From Anaerocolumna sp. AGMB13020 (lineage in GTDB: Bacteria; Bacillota; Clostridia; Lachnospirales; Lachnospiraceae), in NCBI RefSeq assembly GCF_033100115.1, contig NZ_CP136910.1, forward strand, positions 5,031,001-5,095,000: a stretch of 64,000 nucleotides of DNA, written 5' to 3'. Shown one piece after another: positions 54,407-63,890 of this stretch. Positions within the stretch are counted from its first letter, which is position 1; every line of letters starts with the position of its first letter. The translations under genes and the position numbers were made by a program. The notes under the pieces were generated by a model. The model did no database searches. It saw only the letters and a program-made list of their open reading frames with translations, and was not told the origin of the DNA.

Positions 54407-55681
54407 ATGGGATTATTTAATTTATTTAACCGAAAGGTAGAAGAAAAACAGCAATTTGATGATTTCAGCATGATGTTGGCAATACCAAAGAAAGAAGACG
54501 ATATAAAAGAACCTGAAGTCCTTATAAAACGTCTCAGCGAGATTCCCGGGATCAATATATTGTCCAGGAAAATGCAGGATTATAAGTTTGAAGTAGTAAT
54601 AGAATACAAGAAAAATGAGTATCCATTGATTTTCTATCCGGATAGTTTTGCATTACCGGATTTCTACAGACAGCAGCATTTGTTTCCTGATGTAGACATG
54701 CATAAGCTTGTAAGAGCTGAATCTGGTTTAAGGATTGATATGCTTTTTGGTGATGACAGTTTGGAGTCCTATCACTTACAGCTAAAAATAGTAAATGGAA
54801 TAATACCGGATATTCTGGCTTTGCTTGATATCAGCTCTGAAAAGATTCTGTCCGGAAGATGGGTAGCCATGGCGGCAAGCTCCGATGTACCGCCCGCTCC
54901 TCGTTATATTTATACCGTTCAGGCCGTATCCGATGATGATCAGGTATGGCTGCATTCCCATGGATTATCGCGTTGTGGTATCACTGAATTGGAGGTATTG
55001 AATTCTACCAAAGATACCTATAACAATCATTATAATATCATTGAAACCGCTGCTAATCGGATGCTGGAGGCAGAAGAACCTTTAAAGCACAAGGAGCCTC
55101 TCTACCTGGCAAGATTATCAGAGGAGGATTATCTGGTGATAACCCTGATACCCTGGGAAGAAGCTGTGAAAGGATATGCTTTCGATATGTTGGGGGGGAG
55201 AAGAGACAGGGAGGAGAGTCATAACAGAAATACCAGTGCTGTCTTTGCTTATCCAACGGAGGAGGATTATAAAAAGAAGAAATACAAGCCCGTTTCTATC
55301 TATGATGATATACTCAAAGATAATCCAATCTATATGATCTCCAACAAAGAAACAGATAGAATGAGAGCCTTGGCTTTGGAACGGCTTGATTACGTAAGAA
55401 AAGCAATAACCTCAGAAGAAAATAAGATACTTGTAAAAATTGGTCTGACAGTAGATGATGAGTATAAAACCGAGGATAATTTCCATGAGCATATCTGGTT
55501 TGAACTTCTTGAAATTACAGAGGACCAGGTCAGGGGAACACTTACCCAGGAACCCTATTATGTAAAGGATATGCATACCGGCAGCGAAGGCACTTATACG
55601 ATAGAAGATATTACGGACTGGCTGATTTTTACACCTGAACGGAGATTGTCTCCGGATGATGCTTACCTGCTGGAAGATTAG
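54407..55681 (+). CDS. DUF4026-type protein with DUF2314-like C-terminal domain
   Basis: A 424-residue cytoplasmic protein. Residues 1-300 resemble DUF4026 (short basic start GLFNLFNRK, then mixed alpha/beta). The last 90 residues (HIWFELLEI, GTLTQEPYYVKDM, YTIEDITDWLIF) match the DUF2314 pattern. The two domains are found together in Firmicutes proteins of unknown role, some in secretion or immunity loci; nothing here points to either. AAGGAG lies seven bases before the ATG at 54407. It is monocistronic between two terminator-like hairpins. Function unknown. Confidence 0.7.
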   Translation: MGLFNLFNRKVEEKQQFDDFSMMLAIPKKEDDIKEPEVLIKRLSEIPGINILSRKMQDYKFEVVIEYKKNEYPLIFYPDSFALPDFYRQQHLFPDVDMHKLVRAESGLRIDMLFGDDSLESYHLQLKIVNGIIPDILALLDISSEKILSGRWVAMAASSDVPPAPRYIYTVQAVSDDDQVWLHSHGLSRCGITELEVLNSTKDTYNNHYNIIETAANRMLEAEEPLKHKEPLYLARLSEEDYLVITLIPWEEAVKGYAFDMLGGRRDREESHNRNTSAVFAYPTEEDYKKKKYKPVSIYDDILKDNPIYMISNKETDRMRALALERLDYVRKAITSEENKILVKIGLTVDDEYKTEDNFHEHIWFELLEITEDQVRGTLTQEPYYVKDMHTGSEGTYTIEDITDWLIFTPERRLSPDDAYLLED

Positions 55682-55726
55682 CTCGGCTTTTGAGATTAAA
55701 ACATACCATATGAACGAATACAATAA

Positions 55727-55788
55727 GAATGCTCCCGGTATATATGTTGCAGGTTACAAAGTACAACCTATAAGCCGGGAGCCATTCC
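55727..55788. terminator. Hairpin between convergent genes
   Basis: GCTCCCGG pairs with CCGGGAGC, with an inner CAGGTT/AACCT pairing. GAATG and CATTC flank it, extending the stem. No T-run on either strand, so termination would be weak. Confidence 0.45.
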
Positions 55789-55886
55789 TGTTATAGAAGT
55801 TACTGGATTTTATGATGCAACACTCTGTTTTACAAAGTAATTGTTTCTTAATATTAACAAAACCCAGATAACAGAATGTATTAATT

Positions 55887-57806
55887 CTACTCTGCCAGTT
55901 CTTCCCACATTACCATGAGTTCTTCCAATCTTGCTTCCAGAGACTTTTTCTCTGTGGTAAGCTTTATAAGTTCACTGGAATTGGTATAGATGTCCTCATT
56001 CGTCAATAATTCATCAATTTCTTCGTTCCGAAGCTCCAATTTTTGTATTTCTTCTTCTGTTTTCTTTAAATCATTCTGACGCTTACGTATCTTAGCCTGT
56101 TCTTCCTTCTGCTGTTTCCAATCCTGTTTCGTATCAGACTCCTCAGAATCCTTTTCTTTTTGTGAAAAAACCGTATTGTTAGAAATGCTACTGGGTGTAA
56201 GTTCATCTTTCTTTTCCAGGTAATAATCGTAATTACCGATATAATTGACCAGCATATTACCGGTAAGATCCATAATCCTGGTAGCAGTTTTATTGATAAA
56301 ATAACGGTCATGTGAAACATATAATACGGTTCCTGAATAACGATTAATTGCATTTTCAAGAATTTCCTTGGAGGTGATATCCAAGTGGTTGGTAGGCTCA
56401 TCCAGGATTAATAGATTTGCTTCTGAGAGCATTAGCTTTGCCAGGGACACACGTCCTTTTTCGCCGCCGCTGATATCTTTAATACGCTTAAACACATCAT
56501 CTCCGGTAAAGAGAAAAGCAGCCAGAATATTACGGATAGCGGTATTATCCATATTAGGGTAAGCATCACTTAATTCCACAAAAAGAGTCTTGTCTGAATC
56601 AAGAACCTGATGTTCCTGGTCATAATATCCGATTTTTACTTTGGAACCTAAGGTTACCTTTCCGGAGTCCGCAGGTATTATCTCATTGATGATTTTCAAT
56701 AAAGTGGTCTTACCCGTTCCGTTATTTCCGATAATAGAGACCTTTTCACTTCTTTTTATTTCAAAATTCAGATTATCAAATAGCTTTAAGCTGCCAAAGG
56801 ATTTAGCAAGTCCTTCAACTCGCAGCACATCATTACCGCTGATTACCGAAGGCTCTAGGTTAATGTGCATCTGGGGCTCATAAGTAACCGGCTTATCCAG
56901 GCGGTCTACTTTATCTAACATCTTTTCACGGCTTTCAGCCCTGCGAATGGATTTCTCACGGTTAAAGGAACGAAGTTTGGCTATTACCTCTTCCTGATGT
57001 TTGATTTCTCTTTGCTGATTGAGATAATGTTTTAACATTGCATCCCGCAGCATGGCTTTTTTATCGGCATAAGCTGTGTAATTACCATCATAAGAGACGG
57101 CTTTACCCTGTTCCAACTCTACGACCTTTGTTACAACTTTATCAAGAAAATAACGATCATGGGCTATTACAACAACAGAACCCTGATAATTAACCAGAAA
57201 GTTTTCAAGCCAGGCAATAGACTCCATATCAAGATGATTGGTAGGCTCATCCAGAAGGATTAACTCGGGTTTGCTTAGGAGTAGTTTACCAAGAGCAACA
57301 CGTGTCTTCTGACCGCCTGATAATGTAGTGACAGGTTTTGAGAATTCTTCTTCAGTAAAACCCAGTCCTTTTAAAATGCCAATAACTTCACTTTTATAAG
57401 CATAGCCATTTTTCAATTCAAATTCGTGATTTAATCTTGTATAGGCAGAAAGCATCTGCTCCAGTTCGGTTCCGGATGCCTCCTTCATGGATTCCTCCAG
57501 CTGGCGAACCTTGGTTTCTATATCAATAACATCCTGTTTGACGGTTAATATTTCATCATAAATGGAATTTTCAGAGGAGAGTCCCTGATGCTGTGCAAGA
57601 TAACCAACACTGCAACCCTTTGCAAATATAATCTCTCCGTCGTCCGGTGCCAGTTCTCCCATAATAATCTTAAAAAGGGTGGATTTTCCTGCGCCGTTAA
57701 TACCGATAACAGCGGCTTTTTCCCTTTCGTTTACATGGAAAGAAACATTGCTAAGAATCTGGTCTGTTCCAAAGCTTTTAGAAATATTTCTGCATGCTAA
57801 AATCAT
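55887..57806 (-). CDS. ABC-F family ATPase (ribosome-associated, YdiF/Uup-like)
   Basis: A 639-residue soluble protein with two ABC domains and no membrane part. First domain: Walker A GINGAGKST (residues 35-43), signature LSGGQKTR, Walker B LILLDEPTNHLD. A basic linker of about 80 residues follows (KHYLNQQREIKHQEEVIA). Second domain: GNNGTGKTT, ISGGEKGR, LLILDEPTNHLD. A C-terminal coiled coil covers about 545-635. ABC-F proteins act in the ribosomal E-site to relieve stalled or antibiotic-blocked translation. The overall form is that of housekeeping YdiF/Uup rather than a resistance-type protein, but this cannot be settled here. AGAAAGG precedes the ATG. Confidence 0.9.
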   Translation of the reverse strand: MILACRNISKSFGTDQILSNVSFHVNEREKAAVIGINGAGKSTLFKIIMGELAPDDGEIIFAKGCSVGYLAQHQGLSSENSIYDEILTVKQDVIDIETKVRQLEESMKEASGTELEQMLSAYTRLNHEFELKNGYAYKSEVIGILKGLGFTEEEFSKPVTTLSGGQKTRVALGKLLLSKPELILLDEPTNHLDMESIAWLENFLVNYQGSVVVIAHDRYFLDKVVTKVVELEQGKAVSYDGNYTAYADKKAMLRDAMLKHYLNQQREIKHQEEVIAKLRSFNREKSIRRAESREKMLDKVDRLDKPVTYEPQMHINLEPSVISGNDVLRVEGLAKSFGSLKLFDNLNFEIKRSEKVSIIGNNGTGKTTLLKIINEIIPADSGKVTLGSKVKIGYYDQEHQVLDSDKTLFVELSDAYPNMDNTAIRNILAAFLFTGDDVFKRIKDISGGEKGRVSLAKLMLSEANLLILDEPTNHLDITSKEILENAINRYSGTVLYVSHDRYFINKTATRIMDLTGNMLVNYIGNYDYYLEKKDELTPSSISNNTVFSQKEKDSEESDTKQDWKQQKEEQAKIRKRQNDLKKTEEEIQKLELRNEEIDELLTNEDIYTNSSELIKLTTEKKSLEARLEELMVMWEELAE

Positions 57807-58148
57807 TTCAAATTACCTTTCTCTTTGGATTTCTATTTAGAATCATAAAGGAATGACTGTAAAAAGTCAAGTAATTGACATGTCCCAGCTAAGGTAAACC
57901 AAAGAGGATGACATATAAGAGAGAGATTATGGCTGATCTGTTGTTTTGATGGAGGTCTCAAGAAGAAACTCGGATTATGTACAAAGTTTTTGTTAAAGAT
58001 TTACTTCCGTTATTAAGTGAGATAAATAACTTGAAAAAGTGCCTGTATCAATGATATCATGTAGAAAAAGTGCCTGTTACAGACTGCGGGAAGGTTGTAA
58101 TTTACAGCGCAGATACTATTATAAGCCAATTAGGAAAGGGGTTTACAC
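57807..58148. other. Divergent intergenic region with a 14-bp direct repeat
   Basis: GAAAAAGTGCCTGT occurs at 58033-58046 and 58064-58077, start-to-start 31 bp, about three helical turns, upstream of the DUF1349 gene. Otherwise nothing recognised. Confidence 0.5.
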
Positions 58149-58730
58149 ATGAGTAAGAAATTTTTCAAAGATTTTAAATGGTTAAATGAAAGCAGTATTC
58201 GATATACAAAAGAAGGAATTGTGATAAAAGCACCCGGGCAGAGTGATTTCTTCCGTGGGACAGGAGTATTTGTACGTGATAATGCGCCATTTTATTATAC
58301 AGAAATTTTTGGGGATTTTGTATTTAGAGCCAAGGTATCTCATGCTTTTTTGGATACCTTTGATGCAGCAACGATAATGTTAATGGAGAATGACAGCATC
58401 TGGGCTAAGGCCTGCTTTGAGAAGACGGATTTTGACACCAATGCAGTTGTCAGTGTTGTAACAAATCCCTTGTCTGATGATGCAAACGGCTGTAATATAG
58501 AAGGAAATGAGGTTTGGCTTCAGGCAGCCAGGGTAGGAGATGCCTTTGCCTTTCACTATTCTTTGGATGGTATAAAATATGATATGATGCGTTATTTTAT
58601 TCTGCCCGCCAGTCAGACAATCAAAGTTGGTTTGGTGGCACAAGCACCAATTGGAGAAGGCGGAGAACGTTATTTTGAGAATATATCGCTGGAGCACAGA
58701 ACGGTTTTAAATATACGCGCCGGCAGATAA
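58149..58730 (+). CDS. DUF1349 family protein (concanavalin-like fold)
   Basis: A 193-residue protein matching DUF1349, a lectin/glucanase-like beta-sandwich family related to yeast regulation of Ty1-like YeaY/YybJ group proteins. Conserved pieces are TDFFRGTG-like SDFFRGTGVF, FVFRAKVSHAFLDTFDAATIML in parts, WAKACFEKTDF and FHYSLDGIKYDMMRYF. No signal peptide, so cytoplasmic. Members may bind sugars; the activity is unknown. GGAAAGGGG precedes the ATG. It is a single gene with an unusual direct repeat upstream. Confidence 0.8.
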   Translation: MSKKFFKDFKWLNESSIRYTKEGIVIKAPGQSDFFRGTGVFVRDNAPFYYTEIFGDFVFRAKVSHAFLDTFDAATIMLMENDSIWAKACFEKTDFDTNAVVSVVTNPLSDDANGCNIEGNEVWLQAARVGDAFAFHYSLDGIKYDMMRYFILPASQTIKVGLVAQAPIGEGGERYFENISLEHRTVLNIRAGR

Positions 58731-58947
58731 ACCGAGGGAATTATTGGAAAATTCATATAGGAATCAGCATTTGACAAATAAATATCATTCACATATAATA
58801 TCTTATTAGAAAGCTATATTCAGGAGTAAATTAAGTTAAATGAAGAATTTGTAGGATCCTTTCTGTAGAAATACCTGAATACCGTATTTTTACACAGGAA
58901 GAGTAAAAACAGTTTACTTAAAACATTCCTTTAAACATAAGAAAATC

Positions 58948-59012
58948 AAAAGCAGGTTAATGAATATATGCATATATCAGTTTTAATTTGCAATATTGAA
59001 TTACCTGCTTTC
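58948..59012. other. Hairpin in the rex leader
   Basis: AAGCAGGTTAAT pairs with ATTACCTGCTT across a long AT-rich loop ending about 16 bases before the rex ribosome binding site. It could be a weak terminator or a control element. Confidence 0.4.
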
Positions 59013-59040
59013 AGTTATAAAAAATAAAGGAGGGTCAGAA

Positions 59041-59715
59041 GTGCAAGAGAAAGAAATTTCATTAGCCGTAATACAGCGCTTACCCAGATATTATCGTTAC
59101 TTGGGAGAACTGCTGGAAAATGACGTGGTACGTATTTCATCTAAGGAGTTAAGCGAGAGGATGAAGGTTACTGCCTCCCAGATAAGGCAGGATTTGAACA
59201 ATTTTGGTGGGTTCGGACAGCAGGGGTACGGATATAATGTTGAATATCTGTTTACTGAGATTGGAAAAATATTAGGACTTGACAGAAAGTACAATGTAAT
59301 CATCATAGGAGCGGGTAATTTGGGACAGGCATTGGCAAACTATGGTGATTTTGAAAGAAGAGGATTTATGATTAAGGGTATCTTTGATGTTAACCCGCGA
59401 TTGGAAGGAATATCAATCAGGGGAACTCAGATACAGATGATGGATGAACTGGAAGAATTTGTGAAGAGCAACAAGGTTCATATAGCCGCACTGACCATAC
59501 CAAAGATAAAGGCACCACAGACTGCTAAAGAAATAGTGGCCTTAGGTATTAAAGCCATTTGGAATTTTGCGCCAGTAGATTTAAATCTCCCCTCCGATGT
59601 CATTGTAGAGAATGTACATCTGTTAGAAAGTCTTATGAGATTATCCTATACCCTAAAAGATTTGGAAGAGTCCCAAGGTATTACGGAAGAAGACATTTCA
59701 TCCGATAATAATTAA
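59041..59715 (+). CDS. rex: Redox-sensing transcriptional repressor Rex
   Basis: A 224-residue NADH/NAD+ sensor that represses fermentation genes when NADH is low. The N-terminal winged helix (about 1-80) has SSKELSERMKVTASQIRQDL and FGGFGQQGYGY. The Rossmann domain has GAGNLGQALANY and the NAD-ring segment GIFDVNP. The C-terminal helix swaps between subunits. I take the GTG at 59041, six bases after GGAGGG; upstream codons lie in the leader hairpin. Length matches the family. It leads a probable rex-coiled coil-acpS-nnr-alr unit. Confidence 0.96.
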   Translation: MQEKEISLAVIQRLPRYYRYLGELLENDVVRISSKELSERMKVTASQIRQDLNNFGGFGQQGYGYNVEYLFTEIGKILGLDRKYNVIIIGAGNLGQALANYGDFERRGFMIKGIFDVNPRLEGISIRGTQIQMMDELEEFVKSNKVHIAALTIPKIKAPQTAKEIVALGIKAIWNFAPVDLNLPSDVIVENVHLLESLMRLSYTLKDLEESQGITEEDISSDNN

Positions 59716-59764
59716 AAAGGACACCAAAGCGAAAGCTTGCACCAGAAATGGGGTATAAGTATAC

Positions 59765-60376
59765 ATGAGAAAAAAGGAAGACATAAACTTTGAAAAAATC
59801 TTTAAGGGTAAGAAAATACCAATAGTAGTATTGGATGAACGCTGGCATCAGCTGTTTCCGGATTATGATAAACCTGTTCACATCAAAGCAATGGAAAATA
59901 AACTGGATGAGCTGATGAAACAGCAAGGCAAACTTACCAATGATTTAAAGGATTACAAGAAGATAAAGAATCAACTGATGGGTGAGATTATCACTCACAT
60001 GGATGTCAATGACACAAAGCTGGGAAAAGCCAAAGAAAAGAAACTTGATCAGAACCAGAGACTGATAAGGGAAATTGGCGATAAAGTAAAAGACTCAGAG
60101 AATGAACTGGTTGATCTGCCTTATCAAATTAAGGCGGCTAACGAAGCTTTAATAATAGAAAGTTCACAAATCTGCTATAGACGGCTCAGTGAGAACACAG
60201 AGAAAATCAATGAGATTAATAAGTGGATTCAAAACATCCGAGAACAGCTGAAAATAAAAATCCTAGAGAAACAGGATATGGAAATGAAAAATGCAGATAT
60301 CTATAATTACATGCATGATCTGCTGGGACCGGAACTATTGCAGGAACTGGATGAAGAGATAAAAAGGAATAAATAG
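59765..60376 (+). CDS. Coiled-coil protein, unknown
   Basis: A 203-residue hydrophilic protein that is almost all helix. Residues 40-180 are predicted coiled coil (KLDELMKQQGKLTNDLKDY and later ENTEKINEINKWIQNIREQ). The first 35 residues are different, with FEKIFKGKKIPIVVLDERWHQLFP, a short motif that may bind a partner. No membrane segment. It starts 49 bases after rex, and its stop is one base before acpS, so co-transcription is very likely. I recognise no named family; a structural or scaffold role in envelope-related work is only a guess from context. Confidence 0.75.
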   Translation: MRKKEDINFEKIFKGKKIPIVVLDERWHQLFPDYDKPVHIKAMENKLDELMKQQGKLTNDLKDYKKIKNQLMGEIITHMDVNDTKLGKAKEKKLDQNQRLIREIGDKVKDSENELVDLPYQIKAANEALIIESSQICYRRLSENTEKINEINKWIQNIREQLKIKILEKQDMEMKNADIYNYMHDLLGPELLQELDEEIKRNK

Positions 60377-60377
60377 C

Positions 60378-60746
60378 ATGATTGTTGGTATCGGTACAGA
60401 TTTAATTGAAATCGAAAGAGTCATGAAAGCCTGTGAGCGGGAACATTTCTGCAGGAGAATCTTTACTCCAAAAGAGTTAGAACTTGCTCAGACAGACAGA
60501 AGAAAGCTTGCCGGAAATTTTGCTGTAAAAGAAGCAGTTGTAAAAATGCTGGGTCTGGGTTTTCGAGGAATTCATCCTTCAGATATAGAAGTATTGCGGG
60601 ATGAATACGGGAAACCTTTTGTGAATTTATTGAAAGGAGCCAAAGAGGCTGCCGATAAAATTGCATGTCAAAGGATACTGGTAACTATCACAAACACAAA
60701 GGAGTTCGCCAGTGCTTTTGCTGTTGGAGAAAGCATTAATTCGTAG
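60378..60746 (+). CDS. acpS: Holo-[acyl-carrier-protein] synthase
   Basis: A 122-residue AcpS that moves 4'-phosphopantetheine from CoA to acyl carrier protein. GIGTDLIEIERV (residues 4-15) holds the metal Asp. FAVKEAVVKMLGLG has the catalytic Glu and Lys. Length is normal. It begins one base after the coiled-coil gene stop, with AAAAAGGAA as the binding site. The acpS-nnr-alr order is common in Firmicutes. Confidence 0.95.
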   Translation: MIVGIGTDLIEIERVMKACEREHFCRRIFTPKELELAQTDRRKLAGNFAVKEAVVKMLGLGFRGIHPSDIEVLRDEYGKPFVNLLKGAKEAADKIACQRILVTITNTKEFASAFAVGESINS

Positions 60747-60803
60747 TATTCAGAAAATACGTAGATAGGTATTCAGAAAGTCAAGTTTATAAAAGAGGTT
60801 TAT

Positions 60804-62498
60804 ATGAAATATCTGGTCAAGCGTAATGAGATGCAGGAAGTTGACAGGAAAACCACGGAAGAAATGGGGATACCTGCTATTGTTTTGATGGAGCGTGCTG
60901 CCTTAAAGGTAGCAGAAGTAATTGATGAACATATCATAACTTCAAGCTGTGAGAAAGATACAAAATTGAAAATACTTGCTTTATGCGGTACAGGGAATAA
61001 TGGAGCTGATGGAATTGCGGCTGCCAGGATTCTAACCTGTAAAGGGTACAAAGCAGCAATATATGTGGTGGGTGACAGGAATAAGGCATCCGCCTTGTTT
61101 TTGCAGCAATTAGAAATTGCTGTGAATTTCGGTGTTGAAATAGTTAGCAATATTGATACCCCGGAATATACTATTGATGAAAACACGATTCTTATAGACG
61201 CCATCTTCGGCATCGGATTAAATAAAGATATTCAGGGTGAATATAAGAATATAATAGATAAAATAAACAGATTAAAAAAAGAGAAGGTATTTGCTGTTGA
61301 TATACCATCAGGAATATCAGCCGATTCTGGATTTCCTTTAGGGGCAGCAGTGAAGGCAGACTATACAATAACCTTTGGATACCTTAAGTTAGGACTTGTA
61401 CTTTTTCCCGGATGTGAATATGCAGGGGTTATAACAGTTGCGGATATTGGGTTTGCAGCACCTGAATACCTTAAGCTTCCATTCCATCACTATACCTTTA
61501 ATAAGGAAGATTTAAATTTAATACCCAATAGGAAAGCCTATTCAAATAAAGGCAGTTATGGAAAGATCCTTGTTATAGCGGGTTCAGCAGATATGTCAGG
61601 GGCAGCTTATTTTTCTGCCAAGGCAGCATACCGTATGGGAGCCGGCTTAGTCAAGATATTGACCAATGAGAAAAACAGGACGATTTTGCAGACCATATTG
61701 CCGGAAGCTCTTATAAATACTTATTCTGACGGGGAACTTAACCTTAGGGATATGAATACTTTAAAAGAGGAGATCAAATGGGCGGATGTAGTAGTAATCG
61801 GACCTGGTATAGGGAGAAGTACGCAGGCAGAGCGTTTATTGCAGCTAGTCCTTGCGGAAGTAAAGGTGCCGATTGTTATTGATGGCGATGCCCTCTGGCT
61901 GCTTGGTCAAAAAGCAGCAAATTACATGAAAGAACAGGATTTTTCACCGGGAGCTTCACCTTTACCGCAAGCAGAAACAATGGAAGAACAGCAGGCGGCT
62001 GACAGAATTTCATTTCTTAAGCATCTTCTGCCTGACAGAACCATACTTACACCACATTTAAAGGAACTCAGCTATTTGCTTCATGTTCCCATAAAATGGA
62101 TTCAGGAAAATCTTTTAAAGGCAGCCAGTCTATGTACTCTGGATAATAATATGGTATATGCTATAAAAGATGCCAGAACCATTGTGGCGGAAAAGAAAAG
62201 CAGATATATTAATTTGTCCGGTAATAACGGTATGGCTACTGGAGGTTCAGGAGATGTGTTAACCGGAATGATAGCGGGATTGTTAGGCCAAGGTCTGACA
62301 GAGGATAAAGCGGCAGCCCTTGGTGTATACATCCATGGTTTAGCCGGTGACCTTGCGGCGGAAGAATCTGGTCAGCACTCCTTAATGGCAGATGATATAA
62401 TCAATCACATTTCAGCGGTAATAAAGTCATGCACTGTTACTGCGGATATGAATGGAGGAACCTATGACAGCAGGAAATATAGACCTGACATCAATTGA
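60804..62498 (+). CDS. nnr: Bifunctional NAD(P)H-hydrate epimerase / ADP-dependent dehydratase
   Basis: A 564-residue two-domain repair enzyme. The N-terminal epimerase (YjeF_N, residues 1 to about 215) has CGTGNNGADGIAAAR and AVDIPSGISAD. The C-terminal dehydratase (YjeF_C, about 240-545) has YGKILVIAGSADMSGAA, GPGIGRS, TPHLKEL and the ADP-binding NNGMATGGSGDVLTGMIAG. It repairs damaged NADH and NADPH. It is about 60 residues longer than usual, owing to a hydrophilic insertion around residues 375-410 (QAETMEEQQAADRI). AAAAGAGG precedes the ATG. Its 3' end overlaps alr by 35 bases. Confidence 0.95.
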   Translation: MKYLVKRNEMQEVDRKTTEEMGIPAIVLMERAALKVAEVIDEHIITSSCEKDTKLKILALCGTGNNGADGIAAARILTCKGYKAAIYVVGDRNKASALFLQQLEIAVNFGVEIVSNIDTPEYTIDENTILIDAIFGIGLNKDIQGEYKNIIDKINRLKKEKVFAVDIPSGISADSGFPLGAAVKADYTITFGYLKLGLVLFPGCEYAGVITVADIGFAAPEYLKLPFHHYTFNKEDLNLIPNRKAYSNKGSYGKILVIAGSADMSGAAYFSAKAAYRMGAGLVKILTNEKNRTILQTILPEALINTYSDGELNLRDMNTLKEEIKWADVVVIGPGIGRSTQAERLLQLVLAEVKVPIVIDGDALWLLGQKAANYMKEQDFSPGASPLPQAETMEEQQAADRISFLKHLLPDRTILTPHLKELSYLLHVPIKWIQENLLKAASLCTLDNNMVYAIKDARTIVAEKKSRYINLSGNNGMATGGSGDVLTGMIAGLLGQGLTEDKAAALGVYIHGLAGDLAAEESGQHSLMADDIINHISAVIKSCTVTADMNGGTYDSRKYRPDIN

Positions 62499-63660
62499 AG
62501 AATTTAATTCAAAATATTACAGAGCATCAGCGAATATTGATCTGGATGCAATCTGCAGCAATATAAATAATACAAGAAAAATATTACAGCCTGAAACAAA
62601 ACTTATGGTAATATTAAAAGCTGACGGGTATGGCCATGGTGCGGTACCTATTGCGAAAGCACTTTCCGAGATGGCCGTAGACAGTTTTGGTATTGCAATT
62701 CTGGAAGAAGGAATTGAATTAAGGAAGGCAGGAATTGAAAAACCGCTACTGGTGTTGGGATATACCCCTAAGGGGCAATACAAAAAGCTGCTAGAACATG
62801 ACATAACACAGACGATTTTTCAATACAGCACAGCAAAGGATTTGTCAGAAGAAGCACTAAGTCAAGGGAAAACAGCAAAGATTCACATTAAGATTGATAC
62901 GGGAATGTCAAGGATAGGTTTTTTTGATGATGGACTTAGTATAGAGGAAATAAAGAAAATATCGGAACTTAAGGGAATAGAGATAGAAGGTATCTTTTCT
63001 CATTTTGCCTGTGCTGATGAAACGGATAAGACCTCTGCCAACAGGCAGTTAAGTAAATTTCTCGCCTTTGTGGAAGAACTAAAACAAGAGGGGATCAATA
63101 TCCCCATCAGGCACATAGCAAATAGCGCTGGTATTATCGATATGCCGGAGGCTCAGTTAGACATGGTACGAAGTGGTATTTCTACCTACGGGCTTTATCC
63201 CTCAAATGAGGTAAAGAAAGACGTGCTGGAATTAAAGCCAGCAATGGAGATTAAATCACATGTAAGTTATGTAAAAGAAGTTGAAGCTGGAATAGGGGTT
63301 AGTTATGGAAGTACATATGTAACCTCTAAAAAAACAAAAATTGCTACGATTCCGGTAGGGTATGGAGATGGTTACCCCAGGCAGCTTTCATCTAAAGGGA
63401 GAGTACTGATTCATGGTATGTCTGCGCCTATCATAGGAAGAGTGTGTATGGATCAGTTCATGGTGGATGTAACAGATATTCCGGGTGTAGAACAAGGTGA
63501 TTCCGTAACACTGGTTGGAAGAGATCGGGAGGAATTTATATCTGTTGAGGAAGTGGCAGATATGACATATTCCTTTAATTATGAATTTATTTGTAATGTA
63601 GGCAAGCGAATCCCGCGTATATATTATCGTAACAATAAATTATGGAACATAGGGATATAA
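62464..63660 (+). CDS. alr: Alanine racemase
   Basis: A 398-residue PLP enzyme that makes D-alanine for peptidoglycan. The PLP lysine is in VILKADGYGHGAV (about residue 46). The catalytic Tyr is in GVSYGSTY, and GRVCMDQFMVDVTDI is the second conserved block. The N-terminus reads YYRASANIDLDAICSN, typical of Alr. I use the ATG at 62464 after ATGGAGGA, giving a 35-base overlap with nnr and likely coupling. Length is normal. A 13-bp minisatellite begins within 40 bases of its stop. Confidence 0.96.
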   Translation: MTAGNIDLTSIEEFNSKYYRASANIDLDAICSNINNTRKILQPETKLMVILKADGYGHGAVPIAKALSEMAVDSFGIAILEEGIELRKAGIEKPLLVLGYTPKGQYKKLLEHDITQTIFQYSTAKDLSEEALSQGKTAKIHIKIDTGMSRIGFFDDGLSIEEIKKISELKGIEIEGIFSHFACADETDKTSANRQLSKFLAFVEELKQEGINIPIRHIANSAGIIDMPEAQLDMVRSGISTYGLYPSNEVKKDVLELKPAMEIKSHVSYVKEVEAGIGVSYGSTYVTSKKTKIATIPVGYGDGYPRQLSSKGRVLIHGMSAPIIGRVCMDQFMVDVTDIPGVEQGDSVTLVGRDREEFISVEEVADMTYSFNYEFICNVGKRIPRIYYRNNKLWNIGI

Positions 63661-63694
63661 GAGAAAATGATAAAGAGATAAATTAGAAAGATTG

Positions 63695-63853
63695 GATAAA
63701 AAGGCAAGATAAAAAGGCAAGATAAAAAGGCAAGATAAAAAGGCAAGATAAAAAGGCAAGATAAAAAGGCAAGATAAAAAGGCAAGATAAAAAGGCAAGA
63801 TAAAAAGGCAAGATAAAAAGGCAAGATAAAAAGACAAGATAAAAAGGCAGATA
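63695..63853. repeat. 13-bp minisatellite (GATAAAAAGGCAA, about 11 copies)
   Basis: Eleven essentially perfect tandem copies start at 63695, followed by decayed units to about 63890. The period of 13 is not a multiple of three. The minus strand has no stop in any frame across it, so long frames there are artefacts of the repeat. Likely variable in copy number. Confidence 0.95.
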
Positions 63854-63890
63854 AAAGATTGGATAAAAAGACAAGATAAAAAGTCGAGAT

